Shown here piece by piece: positions 11,752 to 22,400 of a DNA stretch of 64,000 nt. The first letter of the stretch is position 1; each line of letters opens with the position of its first letter. The stretch spans positions 23,690,915 to 23,754,914 of the forward strand of contig ML664199.1 in the NCBI GenBank assembly GCA_007570785.1, read 5' to 3'. Made by a program: the position numbers and the translations under genes. Under the pieces are notes generated by a model. That model did not search any database and was not told the origin of the DNA. It worked only from the letters and a program-made list of their open reading frames with translations. Origin of the DNA: Antilocapra americana. Taxonomy: Eukaryota > Chordata > Mammalia > Artiodactyla > Antilocapridae.

Positions 11752-11880
11752 ACAGAAGTGCTTCTTAATCCTGACTGTACACTTTAATTACCTGCAGAGG
11801 TTAAAAAAATGGGCTCCACCAGTAGAGATTCTGATTCAATTGGTTTTGAGTCCAGCTTGCAATTTTAAAATATTCTCCAG
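11752..11880 (+). mobile_element. MER5-like hAT-Charlie remnant, left part
   Basis: CTTCTTAATCCTGACTGTACA, GGGCTCCACCAGTAGAGATT and CTGATTCAATTGGTTT match the layout of MER5-type elements. It continues at 13197-13240, beyond the GAPDH retrocopy that split it. Confidence 0.6.
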
Positions 11881-13182
<1,302 letters not shown>

Positions 13183-13196
13183 AAAATATTCTCCAG

Positions 13197-13240
13197 GTTA
13201 GGAGTGATTGTAACATGCCACTGGTGTCCAAGAAAATTCT
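13197..13240 (+). mobile_element. MER5-like remnant, right part
   Basis: GTTAGGAGTGATTGTAACATG continues the hAT-Charlie-like element interrupted at 11880. The second copy of the TSD sits directly before it. Confidence 0.5.
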
Positions 13241-13805
13241 TTGTGAAGGCAAGCAGTCTCCAGGAAATGGCAGATAAAGTGAACCACATTGGTAAATAGG
13301 CTACAGAGGCCAGATGATTTTGAGAGAGGACAGGTCTGGACCTATTTCACTACAAGCATAGTGCAGTATCTTACCTCCATCATTTGGGGGTAAGATCATA
13401 GGGGCCTGAAGGTCTCACCTTAGTTTCTTTGTCCCCCTTTGGGTGCCGTGCCTTAATTTTTTCATCAGTAAAATGGAAATAACCAAAATTTGAGATCATA
13501 TTTTTGTTTGTGGCAAAAATCAGTATCAGTAAAGATTTGCCACAATAAGCTTTGTGTAAAATCATCAAACTGCGGTCATGCAAACACAGATGAGAGTTTG
13601 GGAAGTGGAAGCAGCAAAAATGTGTCTGGGGTCCTTGTTTAAGTTGATTGACAGGGCTCCACAATGATGAGGACTTGGAATCTCCTACTAAATCCTAGCA
13701 TCATGACATTAGTGTTGCTGAAGAAATGCTACAGCCTCCACTGACTGAAGGTTAAAACTACCACTTCTCTTTTGTGTTAAAAAAGGCGGGGGGGCTCTGA
13801 GAACT
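13241..13805. other. Intergenic DNA
   Basis: Largely unassigned; TTTTTCATCAGTAAAATGGAAATAA near 13458 suggests a MIR core fragment in sense orientation. A G-run lies at about 13787-13794. Confidence 0.4.
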
Positions 13806-14021
13806 GTGTTAAGTCACTTCAGTCGTATCTGACTCTTTGCAACCCTATGAACTATAGCCAGCCTGGCTCCTCTATTCATGGGATTCTCTAGGCAAGAATA
13901 CTGGAGTGGGTTGCCATTTCTTTCACCTGAGGATCCTCCCAACCCAGGTATTGAACCCTCATTTCTTATGTTTCCTGCATTGGAAGGCATGTTCTTTACC
14001 ACTAGTGCCACCAGGAAGCCC
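13806..14021 (-). mobile_element. Bov-tA-type SINE, antisense
   Basis: Plus-strand reading goes tail to head: TAAGTCACTTCAGTCGTATCTGA, then GCAAGAATACTGGAGTGGGT and the head complement ACCACTAGTGCCACCAGGAAGCC. About 216 bp, full length. Confidence 0.9.
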
Positions 14022-14545
14022 TATGGGACTGGGCCTTTTCCATGAGTCAAGATGTCCTACTGCTAACCAGGACACCAGTGTGCAAGACGGTGGAGCCCTG
14101 CTCTTACCACCAGCACCTTGGGAGCCTAGCATACTCTGCAGGGAGGCCCAAGCTAGTTGACACTCACATCAGCAAGGGTGCTTACAATGAGAGCTTAGTT
14201 CACGGCTCTGGGCCTGGACCCATGCCTGAAGTAGTTACTTCAGATTCTGGTTTCCCAAGATGAACACTTTTCCTCTTCTAATTCCCCACCCCTGCCTATA
14301 ACTGGAGCCACAGGCCATGTCTGTGAGTATGGACTTCCTCCTGCTTCTGCTCCTACCTGGCTCACCCTATGGCTCTTAACCCCAGATTGTGTTCCTACTT
14401 AGCTCAGCCTTAAGGCCAGTCCAGCAGTCCCATAACCAGGGGAGTAGCTTCATAAGATAGCCATTGAGTATCTGCCATGGTCTAGGATAGGGACTTAATA
14501 GCCCCTCCTCACATTCAGTCTAAAGTCTTAAATTATACATAATGC
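14022..14545. other. Unassigned intergenic DNA
   Basis: Single-copy-looking sequence between two oppositely oriented SINEs. Overlapping 60-85-codon frames on the plus strand show no family features. Confidence 0.4.
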
Positions 14546-14750
14546 CAGATGGCACTAGTGGTAAAGAACCCACCTGCCAGTGCAGGAGACATAAGAGACA
14601 CAGGTTCGATTCCTGAATTGGGAAGATCCGCTGGAAGAGGATGTGACAACCCACTCCAGTATTCTTGCTTGGAGAATCCCATGGAGCCTGATCAACTATA
14701 GTCCATGGGGTCACAAAGAGTTGGAGGCATCAGAAGCAACTAAGCGCGCA
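14546..14750 (+). mobile_element. Bov-A2-type SINE
   Basis: Head GGCACTAGTGGTAAAGAACC, B-box-like GGTTCGATTCC, body CACTCCAGTATTCTTGCTTG, tail GAAGCAACTAAGCGCGCATGC, which is the Bov-A2-style ending. Confidence 0.9.
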
Positions 14751-14918
14751 TGCATAGACATGGAAAATAGAGGAGTCCCTCTTTTATGATAGTTGTGCTG
14801 TTAATGAAGTACTGAACCCTCTCATCTTGGGATGAATCTCCCCAATATGTTTGGTTTCTCATCACAGTCTATAGTTTCTCTCTCCTCATCTCAGGTTATG
14901 GAGGATCAAGCCATGCAT

Positions 14919-15141
14919 TGCTTGCTTGCTTGCTAAGTCACTTCAGTCGTGTCTGACTCTTTGCAACCCTATGGACTGTAACATACCAGGCTCCTCTGTC
15001 CATGGGATTCTCCAGGCAAGAATACTGGAGTGGGTTGCCAAGCCCTCCAGGAGATCTTCCTGACCCAGGGATTGAACCTGCGCCTCTTACGTTTCCTGCA
15101 TTGTAGGTGGAGTCTTAACTGCTAAGCCACACAGGAAGCCC
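14919..15141 (-). mobile_element. Bov-tA-type SINE, antisense, with TSD
   Basis: Tail-first: a (TTGC)n stretch, TAAGTCACTTCAGTCGTGTC, GCAAGAATACTGGAGTGGGT, ending at the head complement CACACAGGAAGCC. Flanks CAAGCCATGCAT (14907-14918) and CAAGCCGTGCAT (15142-15153) form a 12-bp TSD with one mismatch. Confidence 0.93.
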
Positions 15142-15962
15142 CAAGCCGTGCATAGTGTCTTGGCAAACAGGCAATCAAGGACAACTTATGTTACATATGG
15201 GAAAAAGGGGAGCAGAGAGTTTTGATGAAGTATAACTGTGACAAGTTAATGGGATCTGAAATAAGAACTCTTGTTTCTATCAAAATGGTGGTGTGGGGGC
15301 AAAAGGGTGGTGATCAATGTGAACAATGGTGGTGGTCAAGTGTACCACTTGAGAAACTTGGATGGCAGGGACAAACAAATCTTCATTTAATGACATCTCA
15401 GTTTTCTCATTTATAAAACATGAAAACAAGAGTACTTAACATGTTAGGATGCTGGGAGAGTTAGGAAAAATATATGTGAAAAGAACTGAGGCAGGGTTTG
15501 GCTTTTGTAAGTAAGTAAGGCAGTAAGTGCAAACAGGTGCAACCATGAAGTGGGTAGCTTTGAAGAGTCCCTTTCCAAGGCTTGACCATATAGTCCAGAG
15601 ATCTCTTGAGATAGCTTCTGGGAGCATCGGTTCCTATAGGACCCTGGAGCAGTCACTCTAAAGCCCTTCCCTCAGGTTAGTCTCTATGGAAGCATTCTCT
15701 TTGAAGAGTGACCCCTAAGACCCCCAAGAGGGCTCTCTGGCACATACGCCCAGTTGCACAACCAGAGGCAGGGGCTGTCCTGGATGCTGCCCTAGGGGCT
15801 GCCCTCATCCCTTTGTATCTGTGATTCCTAAAACTAATTGGACTGCAGAAGTTCAACAGTATCTTCTTCATTATAGTGAAATGAGGTTATCCTAAGCAGA
15901 GCATTTAGCTCAATGCCTGGTGTGCACTAAGCATTCAACAAATGTTTTATTTTTGTTGTTTT
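15142..15962. other. Intergenic DNA with MIR-like remnants
   Basis: CTCAGTTTTCTCATTTATAAAA at about 15398 onward and CTCAATGCCTGGTGTGCACTAAG at about 15910 look like MIR/L2-age fossils in sense orientation. The rest is unassigned. Confidence 0.45.
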
Positions 15963-16160
15963 TTCGTTGCTAAGTTGTATCTGACTCTTTGCGACTCCAT
16001 GGACTGTAGTCCACAAGGCTCCTCTTTCCATGGGACTTCCCAGGCAAGAATACTGGAGTGGGTTGCCTCTTCTTTCTCCAGGGGATCTTCCCCACCCAGG
16101 GATTGACTCCACATCTCCTGTGTTGGCCAGTGGATTCTTTACTGCTGAGCCACCAGGGAA
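15963..16160 (-). mobile_element. Bov-tA-type SINE, antisense
   Basis: GTTGCTAAGTTGTATCTGACTC, GCAAGAATACTGGAGTGGGT, GGGGATCTTCCCCACCCAGG and the head complement GCTGAGCCACCAGGGAA. Moderately diverged. Confidence 0.9.
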
Positions 16161-16827
16161 TAGTTTTAAATCCTAAGCCAGGTTTATGGGTCAAAGTGCT
16201 TCCAAATCCCAGAGTCATTCCTCTAGATTAAGAAGCAAGTGAATATGCTCTGGATTAGGGCTAATTCATGGAAAGTCTATGCCATCATTATGAATGATAT
16301 TTATTCATTCATATATTTATGTATACATTTAGTACACGTTCACTGAGCATCACTTATGTGTGTTGCCCTTGCTCAGCACATAATTCTCTGGTCTCTGGTG
16401 CTTATGAATGGCAGTTGCACACAGAGTGTTTTATCAGGAAAACCCACCTCTGAACATCACTTTTCCATTTGCCTGCTGATAAAGCTAGCAAGTTAGAAAG
16501 AGCTCTGATCACGGCACCTTTCAAGCCAAGGTGTGAAATCTAGAGTTAGTTGTGTGTGTATTTTACAGATGGGAAACTGAGGCCTGAGAGGCCCAAGGCC
16601 CCAGGCTGCAGGTTTGGAACAGTACTCCAGTGGCCATCTGAGGCTAGAATCTGATTCTCTGATTAGTTTAGGAAATAAGGGCCCTTTCCAGCAGACCTAT
16701 TGCCTCTGTACAAGGGTGAGACAATTGGTCTTTACATTGTCATTTACACATAGGTGTTCTTTTTTTTTTTTTTCTGAAGAGGTGCCCTTCAAGGTTAAAT
16801 GAAATAGCATTTGAATAAGTCTAGAAC
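16161..16827. other. Intergenic DNA with a MIR remnant
   Basis: About 16555-16660 (TTTTACAGATGGGAAACTGAGGC) is an antisense MIR core. A T-run lies at about 16761-16773. The rest is unassigned. Confidence 0.5.
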
Positions 16828-16990
16828 AGTTGTTTTTAACTCTGACTGTATTAGATCATCTGAAAAGCATTTTTAAAACACCGATTTTGGAGCCCCACCA
16901 CAGATCAACTAAATAAGCGTTTGTGGGAGCAGGGCTCTGGAGCCTCATATTGTCTTTTAAAGCTCTCCAGGTGTTTCTAATTAAAAAACT
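16828..16990 (+). mobile_element. MER5-like hAT-Charlie element
   Basis: CAGTTGTTTTTAACTCTGACTG at the left and CTCCAGGTGTTTCTAATTAAA at the right bracket TTGGAGCCCCACCACAGATC, the layout of a small non-autonomous MER5-type hAT element. Confidence 0.6.
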
Positions 16991-17039
16991 CCACAGTCTA
17001 ATACCCAGTCATTCTTTTACACTGTCAGTGGTCTAGAGA

Positions 17040-17190
17040 TCAGTGCTTCTGAAATTCTAATGCCCATCTGAATTATCTGGGATCTTGTTAAAATTTAGAT
17101 TCTGATTCAGTAGGTCAAATGGGGCTGGAAAGTTCCCATTTGCAACAAACTCCCAGTTTATGTTAATAATGCCAGTCCCCAGATCACACT
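17040..17190 (+). mobile_element. Second MER5-like hAT-Charlie element
   Basis: CAGTGCTTCTGAAATTCTAATG begins the copy, with ATCTTGTTAAAATTTAGATTC, TGATTCAGTAGGTC and AACTCCCAG further in; this is a MER5A-like order. It lies 50 bp from the preceding related element. Confidence 0.65.
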
Positions 17191-17814
17191 TGAAATCACG
17201 TCCCCAGAAGGTGCTCTGGATTCTGGTCATCCACTGGTCACCAGCTTGTCCAGCCAGAGGCCTGGAAATTGCCTCTTTACTTCACAAACTCATCTGTACC
17301 CTATCAACTCTTGGTCACTAGTTCTTGTCAACTCCAGCCCACTGTTCTCTGTAGCTTGCCAACTTAAATGCACAACGTGAGAGTTGCAAGTTTTATCTGC
17401 AGTAAAATGAGGACTACAGCCAGAAGACAGCACCTCAGATAGCTCTGAGAAACTGCTCCAAAATGGGGAGGGGGAAGGTCAGTATATATGATTTTTTGTG
17501 AACAGGGAATACATACAATCAAACACATTATTTTTCCAGAAGGTTTTTATTAGTCTCGTGAAGCCTTCCCTAGTCCTGAGGAACAGTGTCGCCATGAAGG
17601 ATTTTAGTGTTCTAGATAGGAGGAGATGCAAGAATTGGGCGCATAAAAATCAGCTCCTGAGAATATCTAACTATCTGAAGACCTGTCCCGTCAGTTTCCC
17701 TGGGGCACAGATTGCCTCATTTCTGCTCCTCACCCTGAACTCCTTCAGGGGATATTGAAAGTCAGCAGCAACAAGTGATTTAATCCTTGTAGAGGTAAAT
17801 GGCAAGCACCCATG
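17191..17814. other. Unassigned intergenic DNA
   Basis: Contains an 86-codon open frame (17498-17758, plus) with no recognisable domain, good Kozak context or splice evidence. I do not call it a gene. Confidence 0.4.
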
Positions 17815-18044
17815 TATGTGTGTTTGTGTGTGTGTGCTGAGTCAGTCAGTCCAACTCTTTGTGACCCCCAAAGACTGTAGTCTGCTAGGCTCCTCTGTCC
17901 AAGGGATTATCCAGGCAAGAATACTGGAGTGGGTTGCCATTTCCTTCTCCAGGGGATCTTCCCAACCCAGGAATTGAACCTGCATCTCTTGAGTCTTCTG
18001 CACTGGTAGGTGGATTCTTTAGCACTAGTGCCACCTGGGAAGCC
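17815..18044 (-). mobile_element. Bov-tA-type SINE, antisense, with perfect TSD
   Basis: Tail-first with a (TG)n-rich tail (about 17815-17838), CCAACTCTTTGTGACCCC, GCAAGAATACTGGAGTGGGT and head complement GTGCCACCTGGGAAGCC. The perfect 12-bp TSD CAAGCACCCATG flanks it at 17803-17814 and 18045-18056. Confidence 0.95.
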
Positions 18045-18056
18045 CAAGCACCCATG

Positions 18057-18565
18057 GCAAGTGCCAATCTGTAGTTGACAAGTTCTTAATTCTTTCTTGG
18101 TAGACTGGTCACCATTCTCTTCCACATTCATCTACCGTCACTCCCCATCCTGGCTGTGTTCTCTGACAGACCACCTCCTGATGGGGGTTTTCCATTCCTG
18201 CTTAGCTCTATGCATGCCTTTTTTACACTGTAGAAAGTTCTTCCAGCACTTGATCTATCTTGTAAGAGACCACAGAATCCCTGGGCCTCTATCTGCACTA
18301 GACACATATTACAATTGTCCAGGAACAACATGCCCTACTGGTTCTTTTCTAAGTTCCTAGAGCCCAGCTCAGCACTTATCAAGCCTCTTAAATAAAAGTC
18401 CTTGAATTTAAGAAAGAAAATTCCAAATTTGAATGAGCAAAACCAAACAAAGACATCAAATACTCTCTTCATCAAAATGAACATTCTTTCGAGAGTACCA
18501 TTAGGTTTTAAAGACCCCCACTGCGGGGGTGGGGGGGGAGTAGCTTAATAGGGGCTCAGGTATGT
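18057..18565. other. Unassigned intergenic DNA
   Basis: No recognised repeat. An 87-codon frame at 18097-18360 (plus) has no family features. A G-run occurs at about 18528-18538. Confidence 0.4.
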
Positions 18566-18692
18566 CCCTGGGGGTTCAGTGATTCAGATTCTGGGCTTCC
18601 ACGACACGGGGCACAGGTTGGATATCTGGTCTTGTAACTAAGACCCCAGATAGGGAACTAAGATCAGAAAAAGAAAAAAAAAATACAAAAAA
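18566..18692 (+). mobile_element. CHR-type tRNA-derived SINE
   Basis: CAGTGATTCAGATTCTGGGCTTCC, CACAGGTTGGATATCTGGTC, AGGGAACTAAGATCAG and then an A-rich tail with AAAAAAAAAATAC. This is the short cetartiodactyl SINE layout (promoter-bearing head plus A tail). Confidence 0.75.
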
Positions 18693-18779
18693 GAGCTCAA
18701 AGCAAGTGAGAGGAAGGAGAGGATGGGATGCTGGAAGCAGCTTGGAGGTCAGCTTTTAAATCTGGGCTGGTCCCACCAA

Positions 18780-18983
18780 GGGCGCCCCTCATAGCTCAGT
18801 TGGTAAAGAATCTGCCTGCAATGCAGGAGACCCCGGTTGGATTCCTAGGTCAGGAAGATCCCCCGAGAAAGGCATAGGTTACCCACTCCAGGATTCTGGC
18901 CTGCAGAGTTCCATGTACTGTATAGTTAGTGGGGTCGCAAAGACGCAGACACGACTGAGCGACCTTCACTTTCTTTTTCTTTC
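18780..18983 (+). mobile_element. Bov-tA SINE
   Basis: Head GCCCCTCATAGCTCAGTTGGTAAAG, B-box-like CGGTTGGATTCC, body CACTCCAGGATTCTGGCCTG and tail CACGACTGAGCGACCTTCACTTTC. Confidence 0.9.
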
Positions 18984-19965
18984 CTCCCAGCAGGGGAAAA
19001 GGGAAGGGCTCTAGGGCAGGGTGGGGACAGCCCACGGAGAACCTTTCAGGGTCCCGGGGACTGTTAGAAGTGCGCGGAGTAGGCAGGAGTTTCGGAGCTT
19101 GAACTAACTCGCTGCGGAGGGAGGCGCCGCGAGCCGCAGCCATTCAGGTTTCAGGTCTTTCCAGCGCCTTCGCGGGTAGCTGGTTTGGGGAAGGGGAGGG
19201 GAAGGGAGGGCAGGTCCAGAGCAAAGTGGGTGGAGTGGAGGGGGCAGACTGAAGGAAATGAGACAACCTTTTCCTCCCACGGAATCGTGGTCCTCCTGCG
19301 ACTGCTGGGGTTACCACCGCCGCCCGTGAGCGCCCAGGCCGGGACCCCGTGCCCATAGGTCTCCACTGGAGTTTCTTTCCGAATCGCCAGTGCCAGCCCA
19401 AACCTTGGCCACAGGTTTGTTGCGTCCTCCTCTTAGTGATCTGCTCCTGGTCCCCCGGCTCCGCCCCCAGCACCCGGAGCCAGGACCCCGGAAGTGCGCG
19501 TTGGCGGCTCGGGCGAAGGTAAGGTTGCGATTGAGCGCGCTCAGGGTGTAGGGGCGCTTGGCATCCCCAGCGGGCCGTGGCCTGCCCTGAACACCCCTGC
19601 TTCGGAAACACGTACAGCACTTCTGACCTGAGGAGGCTGCTTTGTTCCTGATTCCCTGCCAGGTGCTGTAGCCTGGGTACCCCCAAGGAACTTTGCTTAC
19701 TGGCGCTTGTTTTCTCTCTCTCCTTCTCACTTTCCTGTTGCTTCCTACCCCGCATCCCTGCTTCTTTTACTGTATCCAAGAACTCTCTGCTCCTTGCCTC
19801 TGCAACCTGGCTTCGGAGAGCGAGTCCTTCCCTAATCTCTGTGCCTCTCTCCTCCTCTGCCCCCGGGAACCGAGGCTTAGTTCCCAGCCGAAGACAGTGA
19901 CTGGCTTTGACTTCGGACCTGCCGGGTTGCAGCCCTGGCCGAAATTTCCCTGGCTCTAGTTGATC
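18984..19965. promoter_or_regulatory. CpG-island-like segment, candidate promoter and first exon
   Basis: CpG dinucleotides are dense from about 19040 to 19930 (roughly sixty by eye), while the flanks are CpG-poor; this is a typical mark of an unmethylated vertebrate promoter. Seen directly: a GC box CCGCCCC at 19461-19467, an ETS/GABP-type site CCGGAAGTG at 19488-19496, and a consensus 5' splice donor CGAAG|GTAAGG with GT at 19519-19520 on the plus strand. No TATA box is evident. A minus-strand ATG in reasonable context lies at 19141-19143 (MAAARGASLRSEL..), so direction is open. A 211-codon minus-strand frame (19144-19779) is probably a by-product of GC content. I cannot name the gene; it may be a 5' exon of a neighbour or a non-coding transcript. 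Confidence 0.6.
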
Positions 19966-19970
19966 TCGTT

Positions 19971-20526
19971 TTGTTGTTCAGTGGCTCAGTCGTGTCCGAC
20001 TCTTTGCGACCCCGCGGACTGCAGCACACCAGGCTTCCCTGTCCCTGACCTTCACCATCTCCCAGAGCTTGCTCAAACTCATGTCCACTGAGTCAGTGAT
20101 GCCATCCAACCATCTTGTCCTCTGTTGTCCCCTTCTCCTCCTGCCTTCAATCTTCCCCAGCATAAGGGTCTTTTCCAATGAATTGGCTCTTCCCATTAGG
20201 TGGCCAAAGTATTGGAGCTTCAGCCTCAGCTCTTCCAATTAATATTCTGATTGATTTCCTTTAGGATTGATCGATTTGATCTCCTTGCAGTCCAAAAGAC
20301 TCAAGAGTCTTCTCCAATACCACAGTTCAAAAGCATCATTTCTTCTGTGTTCAGCCTTCTTTATGGTCCAACTCTCACATTCATACATGACTACTGGAAA
20401 AACCATAGCTTTGTTTTATGAATGTTTTAAGTCAGCTTTTTCACTCTCCTGTCACCCTCATCAAGAGGCTCTTGAGTTCCTCTTCGCTTTCTGCCATAAG
20501 GGTGATGTCATCTGCATATCTGACAT
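19971..20526 (-). mobile_element. BovB 3' part, antisense, internally deleted
   Basis: Starts TGTTGTTCAGTGGCTCAGTCGTGTCCGA and follows the antisense 3' region through ACTACTGGAAAAACCATAGC, then skips (about 20416) to the RT-proximal part ATGAATGTTTTAAGTCAGC and GCTTTCTGCCATAAGGGTGA, ending at GTCATCTGCATATCTGA. Its tail is of the (AAC)n/GAACAACA class. Confidence 0.92.
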
Positions 20527-20834
20527 TTACCGGACTCCTTTCCAGGAACTCAGCCTGCTGCATGCTTTTGGTGGCCCCCAGAGCCCCCAGAATCAAAGCA
20601 GATGTGGGGGTGAAAAGGTAGTTGGTGGTCTCTAAATCCTTAGGGGAGATGCTCTGCTCATGGAGAGGAGTGTAGTCAGCTTCTTGCAGTTCTGACTGGG
20701 TTTCCCAAGGATTAGGGTGTGGGGCTGGGGATGAGCACTGAATATGGGATTCGAGGGTGGAGGGTGGAGTTAAGGAGGCTGATCTGGAAGGAGAGGGGAG
20801 GAAACCATTTTGTGTTAGCTTGCCATTTTGCTCT
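20527..20834. other. Unassigned intergenic DNA
   Basis: G-rich, apparently single-copy sequence, with no exon that I can support. Confidence 0.4.
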
Positions 20835-20985
20835 TATTAACTACCTGAGTTCTCACATCAAGCCTCTAAGTAGGGACTCCTATCCCTATTTTACAAAGGG
20901 GCAAAGTGAGATGCACAGAGGGTGAGTAATGTTGCCAAGGCTATGCAGATGGGAAGGGATCCAGCCAGGATTTGGGAGTCAGCTG
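20835..20985 (-). mobile_element. MIR SINE remnant
   Basis: CTATTTTACAAAGGGGCAAAG and TGCCAAGGCTATGCAGATGG are antisense MIR core positions. Confidence 0.6.
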
Positions 20986-21404
20986 GTTTGTACCAAGCAC
21001 CCCCACATCCTGCCCTACAGAGTTCCTCTATCCAGTTTGAGCAGAATACCAACACCTATCCCTGGGTCATACCACGTGGGACCAGGCTTTTTACTTTTTG
21101 AGCAAATACATCTTGATTCTATTCAAATCGAAATGATTTATTTAGTACCCACTATTCTCACAATTTAGTGGAAAGCACTGAAGTGTCAGCTTGAAACCTC
21201 ACTCATATCTTCTGCCTGTCATCCAGTCTGTCATCAAATATGTAATTCTTCCCCAGAAGGATGGCCTGAGTCTCTCTCCCCAAAGGACTGTCAGGCTTGT
21301 TGGCTAACCTAAACCCTAGAGTGGGACCATTAGTGTTTAAATCCTGCATGAGGCCATTCTGTAATTTTCTGTGTCTGGAAAGTAGGGATGGGAGGAATTG
21401 AAGC
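20986..21404. other. Unassigned intergenic DNA
   Basis: No recognised repeat or gene signal. Confidence 0.4.
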
Positions 21405-21594
21405 AGAGGCTGTCAACTAGGGTTTCAGTTTTGCCTCCCAAATGGTATCTGGCAATGTCTGGAAACATTTTTGGCTCTTAACATGGAAGTGTTAGTGTCC
21501 TCCCACCCCCAGATGACAGAAGAGATTAGAATCCACACGTGTTTTATGAGCACCGAGGTAGATCCTGTGCATATTAAAATTTGGGAATCACTGT
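21405..21594 (+). mobile_element. MER20-like hAT remnant
   Basis: TTTTGCCTCCCAAATGGTAT, CTGGCAATGTCTGGAAACATTTTTGG are the characteristic opening of MER20-type elements. The right half is diverged. Confidence 0.6.
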
Positions 21595-22010
21595 CTCACA
21601 GAATAAAATCTAACCTCAGACATTGGCCTACGTGCCTGTTCACATTGGCTTCAATCTACCTTCCCAAATTCATCTTATGACACTTTCTTTATACACTTTC
21701 TATTCCACCCAACTTCCTATTCTTTTGATATTCTAGGTCTTGACGTTTTGGAACACCCGTCTTTCTCCATGGCTGGCAAATTCCTCATTATTCTTTGAGA
21801 CCAGGTCTCAAGTCCCATGCTGGGTGAAGCATAATTCAGCCCCTACAGGTGGTTTGGTTTTATCGCTCCCTGCTACCCCATCCCCAAACATCCTCTCCCA
21901 TATTTTCTTTTAATATATCTCTCTTGTGTTATTTACTGCGCTTTATAGGGATCTCTTGTTCATCCCCTGACTGGTCTCTACCTGGAACCTAGCGCAGTGC
22001 TGTCCTCATG
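21595..22010 (+). mobile_element. L2 LINE 3' end remnant
   Basis: The run from GAATAAAATCTAACCTCAGAC through TTCTTTGAGACCAGGTCTCAAG to TTATTTACTGCGCTTTATAGG and GAACCTAGCGCAGTGCTGTC follows the order of L2 3' consensus blocks. Old and broken. Confidence 0.55.
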
Positions 22011-22013
22011 CTG

Positions 22014-22145
22014 GGGTTAAACTTGCAAGTTTTGGAATCAAGCTGCCTGCATTCAAATTCTAGTTCTGCCACTTTGTGACCTTGAGACATTGACTCAGTC
22101 TCTCAAAACCTCATTAACAAAATAATAAGAAATAGTCTGCCTTCT
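22014..22145 (+). mobile_element. MIR SINE remnant
   Basis: TTTTGGAATCAAGCTGCCTG, AATTCTAGTTCTGCCACTTTGTGACCTTGAG are sense MIR blocks. Confidence 0.75.
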
Positions 22146-22199
22146 CTGCAGGTGAGTGTTATTAACTAGTGGGATAATAATTGTTCATAGTAGCACTGA

Positions 22200-22400
22200 G
22201 TGCCAGGACAGGGTTCAATTTTAGCATTTTATATTTTTTACTAATTTAATTTTTATGAGGACCCTACTAAGTTAGTACTAGTATTACCCTATTTTCCAGA
22301 CAAAGAAATGGTGTCCCGGGAAGCTAAGCAGTTTGCCCAAAGTCACACAGCTAACGTAGGCCAGGATTCACCAGACATCTGGACTATAAAACAGATTCTG
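22200..22400 (-). mobile_element. MIR SINE remnant
   Basis: TTTTCCAGACAAAGAAATGG, AGTTTGCCCAAAGTCACACAGCTAAC and GCCAGGATTCACCAGACATC are antisense MIR blocks. It faces the sense MIR just upstream. Confidence 0.8.

Noticed and set aside
17498..17758. 86-codon plus-strand frame as a small gene
   Set aside because: No domain, no promoter or splice context, length within chance for 64 kb.
19144..19779. 211-codon minus-strand frame in the CpG island
   Set aside because: Low-complexity Ser/Arg/Pro-rich translation, with overlapping frames in the same GC-rich DNA. Kept only as a promoter candidate.
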